A DNA stretch of 64,000 nt from Allobosea thiooxidans. Its GTDB lineage: Bacteria > Pseudomonadota > Alphaproteobacteria > Rhizobiales > Beijerinckiaceae. How positions within the stretch are numbered: position 1 is the first letter of the stretch; each line of letters opens with the position of its first letter. The stretch is taken from positions 503,501 to 567,500 of the forward strand of contig NZ_FUYX01000002.1 of NCBI RefSeq assembly GCF_900168195.1, given 5' to 3'. The position numbers and the translations under genes were made by a program. Shown one piece after another: positions 33,325 through 41,434 of this stretch. A model generated the notes under the pieces. It was not told the DNA's origin. It searched no databases and saw nothing but the letters and a program-made list of their open reading frames with translations.

Positions 33325-33774
33325 TCAGGGCGTTGGCGGCGCCGTGCCGCTGGTGTCGGTGAGCTGGATGGTCCAGCTCTTCTGCTCGCCGGTGTCGACT
33401 TCGAAGAAGCCGGCGCGGTCATAGCCGCGGGCCAGGCAATCCTCGATGCCGCGAATCGTGAATTCCTTGTTACGCACGCACATGACCGATTTCCCGGTCC
33501 ATTCGCCGCCCTTGTCGTAGTCGACGGCGTGAACGTAGTAGAATCGAGCGGCAAGCGTGCCGCGCAGCAGAGTCTCGCAGCCGCGCGGGCTGATGTTCCA
33601 CCAGCCCTCGGTCGTCCAGCCCTGCGCGTCGCGGTAGCCGATGGCGACGCCGATCCGGCTGGAGGTGGTGTTGCACATGCGCAGATCGGCCTTCGCCGGC
33701 AGCGCGCCCGCGACGAAGGCGGCGGCGGCGCAGGCGGCGAGGAGAGCGAGGCGCGGGGGAGCGGGAAGTCTCAC
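33325..33774 (-). CDS. DUF1036 secreted protein
   Basis: A 149-residue exported protein: a signal peptide (LALLAACAAAAFVAGALPAKA) is followed by DLRMCNTTSSRIGVAIGYRD, the DUF1036 signature, and GWWNISPRGCETLL. Four Cys residues suggest disulfides. The GTG start overlaps the glycerate kinase stop (GTGA), so it is co-translated with it. The function of DUF1036 is unknown. Confidence 0.88.
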   Translation of the reverse strand: MRLPAPPRLALLAACAAAAFVAGALPAKADLRMCNTTSSRIGVAIGYRDAQGWTTEGWWNISPRGCETLLRGTLAARFYYVHAVDYDKGGEWTGKSVMCVRNKEFTIRGIEDCLARGYDRAGFFEVDTGEQKSWTIQLTDTSGTAPPTP

Positions 33775-35084
33775 GGTTCGATCAGGATCACGCGGCAGTC
33801 GTTGACATTGGTGAGCGTCGGCCCCGGCTGCAGCAAATCGCCCAGCGCTTCGAAGAAGCCGGTCGAATCGTTGTCGGCGAGGGATCGGGCGGGATCAAGG
33901 CCGATCGCGGCGGCGCGCGCCAAAGTTTGCGGGTCGATCAGCGCGCCGGCCGGGTCGGTCGCCTCGCCGCCGCCGCCATCGGTGCCGTCGGTGTCGCCCG
34001 CGAGCGCGACGATGCCGGGCTCGGCCTGCAGCGCGACCGCCAGCGCCAGCGCATATTCCTGGCTGGGGCCACCGCGCCCGGAACCGCGCAGCGTCACGGT
34101 GAGCTCGCCGCCTGAGAGGATGGCGGCCCGCCGGCCCTCGCGCTTCAGCCGCCGGGCGAGATCGGCATGGGCGGCCGCGACCGCGCGCGCTTCGCCCTCC
34201 AGATCGGGGCCGAGATCGTGGACCGTATAGCCCGCCGCCTCGGCAGCGGCGCGGGCGGCGGCCAGCGCATCGGCCGGGCGGGCGATGATGCGGAATTCGC
34301 TGTTCGCGAAGGCCGGGTGGCCGGGCTTCGGCGTCTCGTTGGCGGGGTCGTCGAGCAGGGTGCGGGCGGCCGGAGGCAGGTCGAGCCCGTAGCGGGCGAC
34401 GATGGCGCGGGCTTCGGCCGTGGTCGAAGGATCGGCGACCGTCGGGCCCGAGGCGATTGCCGCCGGGTCGTCGCCGGGAACGTCCGAGATCGCTAGGGTG
34501 AGCAACCGCGACGGGGCAGCGGCCAGCGCGAGGCGGCCGCCCTTGATGCGGGAGAGCCGCTTGCGGACGATGTTCATCTCGCCGATCGGCGCGCCGGAGC
34601 GCAGCAGCGCCTTGTTGACCGCCTGCTTCTCCGCGAGGGTCAGCATTCCCGCCGGAGCGACCCAGTTGGCCGAGCCACCGCCGGAGAGCAGGACGAGGAC
34701 GAGGTCCTCCGCTGTCGCGAAAGCGGCGAGGGCGAGCGCGCGTTCGGCGCTGTCGATGCTGCCCTGGTCCGGCACCGGGTGGCCGGCCGCCACCATCGGG
34801 ATCTGGCGGGTCGCGGTCGTATAGCCGTGCCGGGCGACGGCATGGCCGAGGAGGCGCTCCGCCGGGAAGCCGCGATCGAGATAATGAGCCTCGGCGAGGG
34901 CGGTCATGCTGCCGGCGGCCTTGCCGGCTGCCAGCAGGATCAGGCGGCCGGATTGCGGGGCTGCAGGGAGATGCTGCGGCAGGCAGCCGGAAGGGTGGGC
35001 ACGGGCGACGGCGGCGTCATAGATCGCCCGCGCCGTCGCGCGCAGCTTGGCTGTGTCGGTGGCTGGACTGTGCAGGCTGGCCAT
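33771..35084 (-). CDS. Glycerate 2-kinase (GckA/MOFRL family)
   Basis: A 437-residue kinase that phosphorylates D-glycerate to 2-phosphoglycerate (a serine-cycle and tartronate pathway step). Marks are LLAAGKAAGSM near the start, VLLSGGGSANW mid-protein, NIVRKRLSRIKGGRLA, SDVPGDDPAAIASGPT and the MOFRL-type end GGPSQEYALALAVAL...AGDTDGTDGGG. I chose ATG 35084 (MASLHSPATD); an upstream ATG at 35156 adds 24 basic residues and is less likely. A product of 2-phosphoglycerate would feed the downstream pyruvate kinase. Confidence 0.92.
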   Translation of the reverse strand: MASLHSPATDTAKLRATARAIYDAAVARAHPSGCLPQHLPAAPQSGRLILLAAGKAAGSMTALAEAHYLDRGFPAERLLGHAVARHGYTTATRQIPMVAAGHPVPDQGSIDSAERALALAAFATAEDLVLVLLSGGGSANWVAPAGMLTLAEKQAVNKALLRSGAPIGEMNIVRKRLSRIKGGRLALAAAPSRLLTLAISDVPGDDPAAIASGPTVADPSTTAEARAIVARYGLDLPPAARTLLDDPANETPKPGHPAFANSEFRIIARPADALAAARAAAEAAGYTVHDLGPDLEGEARAVAAAHADLARRLKREGRRAAILSGGELTVTLRGSGRGGPSQEYALALAVALQAEPGIVALAGDTDGTDGGGGEATDPAGALIDPQTLARAAAIGLDPARSLADNDSTGFFEALGDLLQPGPTLTNVNDCRVILIEP

Positions 35085-35607
35085 TTTCACCCGGCGTCGC
35101 CGCTGGCTGCGGCGCTTCTCCCGATTCTTCTTAGGTGGCGCGAAGGCCGACGTCATCTGTCTTATGGCGGATAAATCATACTTTTTGCCTTTGCTGCGAA
35201 AGAGGGCTCCAAGTCGCGCTCCGCGGCATCGGGACTGTTGAGGGCGGGCCGGTTACGGCTTGACGCCCAACCCCGATCCGGGCGAACGCTGCCGGCGAAT
35301 TCCCGATCCCGGAAGGATATCAGATGGACGATCCGGTTCAGGGCGGCCAGGTCGAGGGCGTCGAGCGGCTCGCGCGAGCGAGGGCGAACACGGGCGACAT
35401 GGCGATTTCGCTCACCCGTTCCGGCTGATCGAGCATCCCGATCATCGAGGGCTTCCTCGCCGCCGTGACGGGTCCGTCCTCGGCGAGGCTGCTGCCGCTT
35501 TCTCAGGCGGGAATCATGTGACTGACGACGGGCGCGGTGATATCGCGCTTGCACCTTCAGGCTCTCCGAGCCGCCGAACGACAACTCTCTCCATGGAGTG
35601 GATTTAG
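35085..35607. other. Divergent intergenic region (glycerate kinase / gapR)
   Basis: About 520 bp between divergent genes, containing one possible short ORF (35324-35428) and otherwise no gene I can support. A minus-strand open frame at 35162-35584 is Arg-rich without a family and is rejected. It must contain the promoters of both flanking genes, but no clear -35/-10 was seen. Confidence 0.5.
35324..35428 (+). CDS. Possible 34-residue peptide upstream of gapR
   Basis: An ATG with a good GGAAGGA six bases upstream opens a frame of 34 codons (MDDPVQGGQVEGVERLARAR..., ending LTRSG) to TGA. No family is known to me. It could be a leader peptide or a spurious start; the gap to gapR is 179 bp. Confidence 0.35.
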   Translation: MDDPVQGGQVEGVERLARARANTGDMAISLTRSG

Positions 35608-35868
35608 ATGAGCCAAGTTGAAACCGATGCCGGAAGCGTTGCCGCCGACGAGCTGAAGCAGTTCATCGAGCGGATCGAGCGGCTCGAGGAGGAGAAGGCG
35701 TCGATCCAGGGCGACATCAAGGAGGTGTTCGCCGAGCTGAAGGGCCGTGGCTACGACGCCAAGGCGATCCGGACCATCGTCCGCATCCGCAAGCAGGATC
35801 ATGCCGAGCGCCAGGAGCAGGAGGCCATCCTCGACTTGTACATGCAGGCCCTGGGCATGGTCGGCTGA
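35608..35868 (+). CDS. gapR: GapR-family nucleoid-associated protein (DUF2312)
   Basis: An 86-residue all-helical protein: ADELKQFIERIERLEEEKA is the first coiled helix and DIKEVFAELKGRGYDAKAIRTIVRIRK the second. This is the DUF2312/GapR family, an alphaproteobacterial protein that binds overtwisted AT-rich DNA ahead of replication and transcription forks. It is usually essential or important for growth. It is well separated from its neighbours. Confidence 0.93.
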   Translation: MSQVETDAGSVAADELKQFIERIERLEEEKASIQGDIKEVFAELKGRGYDAKAIRTIVRIRKQDHAERQEQEAILDLYMQALGMVG

Positions 35869-36144
35869 GAGCCGCACTGGACGGAGCGCCCCGGGTCATC
35901 CGCCGGGGCGATCCTCCGCCCGGTTTTCCGCCGGGCCCATCATTGTTCCAAAAGCGACGCTTATTGTCGTGATTACGGCTTCGTAAAAAGCGGGTGGCGC
36001 GGCCGATCGCGGCCCCTTTCCGCCCTTGCCGCAGCGGCGGGCCATGCGGATCGCCAATCCGGCGCAGGCGGCCGAGACCGCCAGCCGGGCCTGTCGTTTT
36101 CTGCAGCCGGGAAACGCGCGAGATATCCCCGCGGTTGCCCTCGG

Positions 36145-36747
36145 CTAGGCCCGAAGGCCGCCGAGGATGAGGTCGCAATAGTCCTGGGCGAATGAGGACG
36201 CGCGGCGCCCCTTGCCTGGCTTGAACCAGCGGGCCATCCAGTTGAGCATCGACAGCACGGCGCGGCTGGTGAGCTGGACATCCACATCACGGAACTGCCC
36301 GGCCTCGGTTCCATCGGACAGGATGGTCCGGAGAAGATTTTCATAGTCGTCGCGAAGCTGCTGAGCCTCCGCGAGCATCACCACGTTCTGCATGCCGCCA
36401 TAGCCGACGAGCATGGCGAGGAAGCCATTGTAGTGCTCCTCGAAATAGTCGGCATGGGCCGTCATGAACCGCCGCAGCGCGTCTTCCGGGGCCTTGGCCT
36501 CGGCGGTGGCGGCGGAGACTTCCCGCAGGAGACCGTCGAGTGTCCGCACGATGATGCCCTCGTAGATCTCCTTCTTGTTCGGGAAGTAGTGGTAGATCGC
36601 CGCCTTGGTGACGCCCACGGAAACGGCGAGGTCTCCGAGCGAGGTTCCGTCATAGCCCTCGCGCGCGAAGAGGTTGGCGGCGTCGTCCAGGATGCGCTCG
36701 CGGGCGTTCTCGAGGGTGGGCGGACGACCTTGGCGCTTCGGTTGCAT
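36145..36747 (-). CDS. TetR-family transcriptional repressor
   Basis: A 200-residue TetR regulator. The helix-turn-helix (about 15-60) contains RILDDAANLFAREGYDGTSLGD and VGVTKAAIYHYFPNKKEIY (quoted by the parts GYDGTSLGDL and VTKAAIYHYF). The C-terminal domain is of the TetR_C type seen with fatty-acid genes. It is divergent from an acyl-CoA dehydrogenase gene across 205 bp containing a long palindrome, so it probably represses both. An acyl-CoA ligand is likely by analogy. Confidence 0.92.
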   Translation of the reverse strand: MQPKRQGRPPTLENARERILDDAANLFAREGYDGTSLGDLAVSVGVTKAAIYHYFPNKKEIYEGIIVRTLDGLLREVSAATAEAKAPEDALRRFMTAHADYFEEHYNGFLAMLVGYGGMQNVVMLAEAQQLRDDYENLLRTILSDGTEAGQFRDVDVQLTSRAVLSMLNWMARWFKPGKGRRASSFAQDYCDLILGGLRA

Positions 36748-36871
36748 CGGACCCGTCCGCGGTTTGAGATGCCGCGCTTCAATCGGCGTGTCGGCGCGAC
36801 GTCAAGCGCGGCAGGTGAGGCGCATCCGCGGCGCCGCGCCGGCAGCCCGCGGCCTGTCGGCTGGCGACGGC

Positions 36872-36901
36872 ATTTACTTACCGGCCGAACGGTATATAAA
36901 T
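36872..36901. promoter_or_regulatory. TetR operator between tetR and the acyl-CoA dehydrogenase gene
   Basis: ATTTACTTACCGGCC followed by GAACGGTATATAAAT is an imperfect 30-bp palindrome (11 of 15 positions per half). It has the TACCG-N6-CGGTA core typical of operators in this family. It lies 51 bp before the dehydrogenase start codon. Confidence 0.7.
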
Positions 36902-36952
36902 CATTCCAACTGTCAAGAAGGCCTGTCCGGGCCGAAGCGGAGGCGACGAGCG

Positions 36953-38104
36953 ATGGCTTTGGACCGCGAGACCATGCGGGGCCTCCTGGATACGGTGGCC
37001 CGCTATGTCCGGGAGCGCTTGAAGCCTCTCGAACATCAGGTCGCCGCCGAGGATGCGATTCCGGCGGAGATCCGGCGGGAAATCGCCGAAATGGGCCTGT
37101 TCGGCCTGTCGATCCCGGAGGAGTATGGCGGGCTCGGCCTGAGCATGGAGGAGGAGGTCCTCGTCGCCTTCGAGCTGGGCAAGACCTCGCCGGCCTTCCG
37201 GTCGCTGATCGGAACAAATAACGGCATCGGCTCCCAGGGGCTGATCATCGACGGAACCCCGGAGCAGAAGGCGCGCTATCTGCCGCGGCTCGCCTCGGGA
37301 GAACTGATCAGCTCCTTCGCGCTGACCGAGCCCGAGGCGGGGTCGGACGCGGCGTCGCTCAAGACCACCGCCAGGCGCGTCGATGGCGGCTATGTGCTGA
37401 ACGGCACCAAGCGCTTCATCACCAACGCCCCCCATGCCGGGGTCTTCACGGTCTTCGCCAGGACCGACCCCGATCAGCCCGGCGCCGGCGGCGTCTCGGC
37501 CTTCCTCGTCGAGGCCGGTACGCCCGGTCTGTCGCTGGGGCCGATCGACCAGAAGATGGGGCAGAAGGGCTCGCATACCTCGGATGTCATCTTCTCGGAT
37601 TGCCGCGTGCCCGCCGCTTCGCTGCTCGGCGGCAAGGAAGGGCAGGGCTTCAAGACGGCGATGAAGGTGCTGGACCGGGGCAGGCTGCATATCTCGGCGA
37701 TCTGCGTCGCGATGGCCGAGCGCCTGATCGATGACAGCCTGCGCTATGCCGTCGAGCGAAAGCAGTTCGGGCAGCCGATCGCGGAGTTCCAACTCGTCCA
37801 GGCGATGCTGGCGGACAGCCGGACCGAGGCCTTTGCAGCCCGTTGCATGGTCCTGGAGACCGCGCGCGGCAAGGATCGCGGCGAGACTGTCTCGACCGAT
37901 GCGGCGTGCTGCAAGCTCTTCGCCAGCGAGATGGTCGGGCGTGTCGCCGATCGGGCCGTGCAGATCCATGGCGGCGTCGGCTACATGAGCGAATTCGGCA
38001 TCGAGAGGTTCTATCGCGATGCCCGCCTGTTCCGGATCTACGAGGGCACCTCCCAGATCCAGCAGATCGTCATCGCCCGGAACATGATCAGGGAGCTGGC
38101 ATAG
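36953..38104 (+). CDS. Acyl-CoA dehydrogenase
   Basis: A 383-residue flavoenzyme for alpha,beta-dehydrogenation of an acyl-CoA in beta-oxidation or amino-acid breakdown. The segments FALTEPEAGSDAASLKTTA (FAD) and GVSAFLVEAG, the GQKGSHTSDVIFSDCRVPA stretch, and the end VQIHGGVGYMSEFGIERFYRDARLFRIYEGTSQIQ (quoted here by YEGTSQIQ, which contains the catalytic Glu) are all present. The start ATG at 36953 follows GGAGG. The TetR gene is divergent. The chain length is unknown. Confidence 0.94.
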   Translation: MALDRETMRGLLDTVARYVRERLKPLEHQVAAEDAIPAEIRREIAEMGLFGLSIPEEYGGLGLSMEEEVLVAFELGKTSPAFRSLIGTNNGIGSQGLIIDGTPEQKARYLPRLASGELISSFALTEPEAGSDAASLKTTARRVDGGYVLNGTKRFITNAPHAGVFTVFARTDPDQPGAGGVSAFLVEAGTPGLSLGPIDQKMGQKGSHTSDVIFSDCRVPAASLLGGKEGQGFKTAMKVLDRGRLHISAICVAMAERLIDDSLRYAVERKQFGQPIAEFQLVQAMLADSRTEAFAARCMVLETARGKDRGETVSTDAACCKLFASEMVGRVADRAVQIHGGVGYMSEFGIERFYRDARLFRIYEGTSQIQQIVIARNMIRELA

Positions 38105-38167
38105 GCGCCATTGCCGAGCGAGGGCTCGCGCCCTTTGCAAGGCCCGGCGGTGGCGTTAGCGTTCGGA

Positions 38168-38686
38168 ATGCTTCCTACGTTCGAGACAGCTCGCCTATCT
38201 CTCCGGCCGCGAACGATGGCCGATTTCGATGCGTGCCTGGCGATGGATCGTGACCCGGATGTGGTCAAATACATCGCTGGTCCGTGGAACGATGCTTCGA
38301 AGCACGAGGCTTTTCTCCGCGAGCGAATCCAGGCCGATTTCGGGAAAGGGCTGGGCTACTGGTCGATCTTTGGGCGAGACGCCAAATCCCGCTTTCTGGG
38401 TTGGGTTCTGCTGATTCCTTATGATGGTCTGGGGCCCAGGGTGGAAATCGGCTGGCGCCTGAACCGGTCGGCCTGGGGGCAGGGATATGGAACGGAAGCC
38501 GCCCAGCCTTTCGTCGCCCATGCCTTCGAGGGGGTCGGCTTGCCGGAGATCGTGGCCGACATCGACGCCCGGAACGTGGCTTCGCATCGTATTGCCGAGA
38601 AGATCGGCATGAGATGCATGGGCGATATTATCCATGGCGGCGTGCCCATGAAGTCATATCGGCTCACGAAGCAGGACCATCGATAG
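38168..38686 (+). CDS. GNAT acetyltransferase, RimJ/RimL-like
   Basis: A 172-residue GNAT of the RimJ/RimL class: FETARLSLRPRTMADFDA at the start, GWRLNRSAWGQGYGTEAA as the acetyl-CoA loop (GQGYGTEA), and NVASHRIAEKIGM near the end. Such enzymes acetylate protein N-termini or small amines. It starts at 38168, 63 bp after the dehydrogenase, same strand. Confidence 0.88.
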   Translation: MLPTFETARLSLRPRTMADFDACLAMDRDPDVVKYIAGPWNDASKHEAFLRERIQADFGKGLGYWSIFGRDAKSRFLGWVLLIPYDGLGPRVEIGWRLNRSAWGQGYGTEAAQPFVAHAFEGVGLPEIVADIDARNVASHRIAEKIGMRCMGDIIHGGVPMKSYRLTKQDHR

Positions 38687-38774
38687 GGCCCCACCTGCCG
38701 CCTTCGTCGCCGGCGGCTGTTCCTCACCGATCTCAGGCCGTCACGACGCAGGGCGCCCTGGTTTCTTTCGCTCA

Positions 38775-38810
38775 ATAAAAAAGCCCCGCACCGGTTCCCG
38801 GCGCGGGGCT
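38775..38810 (-). terminator. Intrinsic terminator of azoR
   Basis: On the minus strand AGCCCCGC pairs with GCGGGGCT across a 13-base loop and is followed by TTTTTATT, starting 20 bases past the azoR stop. Confidence 0.85.
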
Positions 38811-38829
38811 GTTCATGGCCGGAGGCGGT

Positions 38830-39435
38830 TCAGGCCACCAAAGCGAGCTCGGCGTTGGCGTTGCGGATCGCCTCCTCGCGCGCCTCGGGGCCGTAGCCCA
38901 GCTTTTCGGCACGGATGAAGGTCACGTCGGTGATGCCGGCGAAGCCGAGCATGGTGCGCAGATGCGGCTCCTGCGAATCCATCACCTGGGCCGGGCCGCT
39001 GCTGTAGAGGCCGCCGCGGCTCTCGACGACGATGGCGCGCTTGTTCTTGAGCAGGCCCTCGGGGCCAGCCTCGCTGTAGCTGAAGGTGATGCCGGCGCGC
39101 AGCACGTAGTCGAACCAGCTCTTCAGCGTCGAGGGGATGCCGAAATTGTACATCGGCGCGCCGATGACGATGGTGTCGGCGGCCTTCAGCTCCTCGACCA
39201 GCGCGTTGGAGAGGGCGAGCGCGTCGCGCTGTGCCGGCGTCCCGTTGATGCCGGCGCGGACGGCCGCGGTCGTCTCGGCGTTCAGATGCGGAACCGGAGC
39301 GGTGTCGAGATCGCGCTCGACGACGTGCAGGCCGGGATTCTGGCTGCGCAGCCGCGAGACCGTCGACTGCACCAGCTGCCTGGAGACCGAGTCGGCGCCC
39401 GAGGCGCTGCTGTTGAGGACGAGGACGGTGGCCAT
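38830..39435 (-). CDS. azoR: FMN-dependent NADH-azoreductase
   Basis: A 201-residue flavodoxin-fold quinone/azo reductase. It starts MATVLVLNSSASGADSVSRQL (phosphate-binding SSASG), with PMYNFGIPSTLKSWFDYVLRAG as the FMN-binding region and ESRGGLYSSGP near 145. The enzyme reduces quinones and azo compounds in two-electron steps. It is divergent from a LysR gene, the common arrangement for inducible oxidoreductases. A terminator follows. Confidence 0.93.
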   Translation of the reverse strand: MATVLVLNSSASGADSVSRQLVQSTVSRLRSQNPGLHVVERDLDTAPVPHLNAETTAAVRAGINGTPAQRDALALSNALVEELKAADTIVIGAPMYNFGIPSTLKSWFDYVLRAGITFSYSEAGPEGLLKNKRAIVVESRGGLYSSGPAQVMDSQEPHLRTMLGFAGITDVTFIRAEKLGYGPEAREEAIRNANAELALVA

Positions 39436-39483
39436 GGTGAAACTTCCTATCGGCAGGAGTGATTTCGATGGCCCGGAAGATAG

Positions 39484-39502
39484 TGGTTCACGGATCGCAC
39501 CA
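39484..39502. promoter_or_regulatory. LysR box TGGT-N11-ACCA in the azoR/lysR gap
   Basis: A perfect T-N11-A dyad sits in the middle of the 113-bp divergent gap, where a LysR regulator would bind to control itself and azoR. Confidence 0.55.
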
Positions 39503-39548
39503 GAATTCGCATAATCGGCACCAAGCTGTTGCACCTTGAGGAACACTC

Positions 39549-40541
39549 ATGGCCGAGTTGGACGATATCCGGAGCTTCATTGCCGTGGTCGAGGCGGGCG
39601 GCTTCGGCCGGGCGGCGCAGAGCCTCGGCCTGGCGAAGTCGATCGTCAGCCGCCGGGTGAGCCGGCTCGAGGAGGAACTCGGCACGCGCCTGCTCAGCCG
39701 CACGACGCGCGGCGTCAGCGCCACCGAGGCCGGGCTCGAGTTCAAGGCGCGCAGCGAGCGCATCCTGGCCGAGCTCGAGGAGGCGCGCGAGGCCGTGGCG
39801 CAGCGGGCGGGCGGCGTCGCCGGGCGGTTGCGCCTCGCCATGCCGCTGACCTTCGGCAATCGCCATGTCGCGCCGTTGCTCGGCGAGCTGGCGGAGCTCT
39901 ATCCGCGGCTCGAGATCGATGTGCAGGCGAGCGACCGCTATGTCGACCTGATCGGCGAACGCTTCGACGCCGCCATCCGGATCGGCTCGCTCAAGGATTC
40001 GAGCCTGATCGCCCGGCGCATCGCGCCGGTCCATGCCACCGTGGTCGGCAGCCCGGCCTATTTCGAGCGACGCGGGTGCCCGACCATTCCGGCCGACCTC
40101 AACGACCATGACTGCCTGCTCTATAGCGGCACCAATGACCAGGACTGGGTATTCCGGACCGGCAAGCGCTGGATCACGGTCCGGCCCCCGGGACGGATGC
40201 GCTCCGACAGCGGCGATACGCTCCTGTCCTGGGCCGTGGCGGGACTCGGGCTTGCCGTGCTGCCGACCTTCATCGCCTCCGACGCCATCCGGTCCGGTGC
40301 GGTCGAGCCGATCCTGCTCGACTATCCGATGCCGACGCGGGCACTCTATGTCGTGCGCCCGCCAGGGGCCTATGTCCCCGGCAAGGTCAGGGTGCTGATC
40401 GATCTCCTGGTCACGCGCTTCGGCGGGACGCCCTACTGGGATCCCTGCCAGATGGAGGCGCATCAGCGGGGCCTGAGGCTGGACGAGCCGATGAGCAGCC
40501 AGCTGACGCCCGTCGCCAGGCGCGCGCATCACGCCGCGTGA
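39549..40541 (+). CDS. LysR-family regulator, divergent from azoR
   Basis: A 330-residue LysR protein of the CrgA/DmlR type. The helix-turn-helix contains FGRAAQSLGLAKSIVSRRVSRLEEEL (parts FGRAAQSLGL and KSIVSRRVSRL) and the effector domain starts near 90. About 25 residues beyond the usual end (HQRGLRLDEPMSSQ...) form a Pro/Arg-containing tail. It probably activates azoR in response to quinone or electrophile stress; this is inferred. Confidence 0.9.
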   Translation: MAELDDIRSFIAVVEAGGFGRAAQSLGLAKSIVSRRVSRLEEELGTRLLSRTTRGVSATEAGLEFKARSERILAELEEAREAVAQRAGGVAGRLRLAMPLTFGNRHVAPLLGELAELYPRLEIDVQASDRYVDLIGERFDAAIRIGSLKDSSLIARRIAPVHATVVGSPAYFERRGCPTIPADLNDHDCLLYSGTNDQDWVFRTGKRWITVRPPGRMRSDSGDTLLSWAVAGLGLAVLPTFIASDAIRSGAVEPILLDYPMPTRALYVVRPPGAYVPGKVRVLIDLLVTRFGGTPYWDPCQMEAHQRGLRLDEPMSSQLTPVARRAHHAA

Positions 40542-40607
40542 TCTGCGGCATCACCCGAATTCGCGTGGTTCCCGGCGCGGTTTCCGACATTCTTCGCTAG
40601 CGCCCAG

Positions 40608-41228
40608 ATGGAGGATGCGATGCTGCTCGTCGGAATGCTCGATAGCCCCTATGTCCGCCGGGCGGCCATTACGGGCACCCTGCTGGAGGTGCCGTTCGAG
40701 CACCGCTCCGTTTCTGTCTTCCGCCACATGGAAGAGTTCCGCGCGATCAATCCGCTGATCAAGGCGCCGACGCTGGTCACCGACGACGGCATCGCCATCA
40801 GCGAATCGCTGTTGATCATCCAGCATTTCGAGGATGTCGCCGGCCGTTCGCTGCGCCCGATCGAGGGCGTGGCCCGCCGTCGCGACCTGGCGCTCACCGG
40901 CATCGGCATCGTTGCCGCCGATAAAGCGGTCTCGATCGAATACGAGCGCAAGCGGCCTGAGGCGCAGCGTTATGCCCCCTGGCAGGAGCGCATCGCCGCT
41001 CAGCTGCATACGGCGCTCGACCTGCTCGATGCCGCCGCCAGAGAGGGCGAGCTGACTGCCGGGCCGGAGCTGCTGCCGAGCGACATCGCCGCGGCGATCG
41101 CCTGGGGCTTCTGCCGCTTCGTGATCCCGGAATTCGTGCCGGAGGAGCGCTGGCCGGCGCTGGCGGAGCAGGCGCGGGCCTGCGAGGCGCTGGACGTGTT
41201 CAAGGCCTGGCCGATCGACCGGGAATAG
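40608..41228 (+). CDS. Glutathione S-transferase family protein
   Basis: A 206-residue GST. The thioredoxin-fold N-terminus begins LLVGMLDSPYVRRAAIT, with the gamma-glutamyl site in IKAPTLVTDDGIAISESLLII (cis-Pro then S-E-S). The helical C-domain follows from about 85. It could detoxify electrophiles together with the nearby azoR, but is transcribed on its own. It ends at a repeat-containing gap. Confidence 0.9.
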   Translation: MEDAMLLVGMLDSPYVRRAAITGTLLEVPFEHRSVSVFRHMEEFRAINPLIKAPTLVTDDGIAISESLLIIQHFEDVAGRSLRPIEGVARRRDLALTGIGIVAADKAVSIEYERKRPEAQRYAPWQERIAAQLHTALDLLDAAAREGELTAGPELLPSDIAAAIAWGFCRFVIPEFVPEERWPALAEQARACEALDVFKAWPIDRE

Positions 41229-41263
41229 CGAGCCACCCTGAACGGCTTCCTATCCGACGGAAG

Positions 41264-41347
41264 CGTCATTGCGAGCGAAGTAATCCGGGGGTGGCAGAGC
41301 TCTACGTCCCCATGGATTGCTTCGTCGCTTCGCTCCTCGCAATGACG
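41264..41347. repeat. Palindromic intergenic element, CGTCATTGCGAG type
   Basis: Terminal 12-bp inverted repeats CGTCATTGCGAG and CTCGCAATGACG bound an 84-bp element, with inner CGAAG...CTTCG pairing. The same kind of element is widespread between genes in alphaproteobacteria. It lies between the convergent GST and DUF882 genes. Confidence 0.85.
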
Positions 41348-41383
41348 GTGAGAATCGCGAGTTGAAAGCAATGTTCAAGGCTC

Positions 41384-41423
41384 CACGCCACGTGATGGCC
41401 GGGTCGAGCCCGCGCGTGGCGTG
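41384..41423. repeat. Inverted repeat CACGCCACG / CGTGGCGTG
   Basis: A 9-bp inverted repeat around GATGGCCGGGTCGAGCCCG, 12 bp from the end of the DUF882 gene. It resembles the CCGGGTCGAGCCCGG-type core of the other intergenic palindromes in this window. Confidence 0.55.
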
Positions 41424-41434
41424 CGCCTGACGGC

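Noticed and set aside
35162..35584. 140-codon minus-strand frame in the gapR upstream region
   Set aside because: Arg/His/Ser-rich, no family, no ribosome-binding site, and it would cover the promoter region of gapR.
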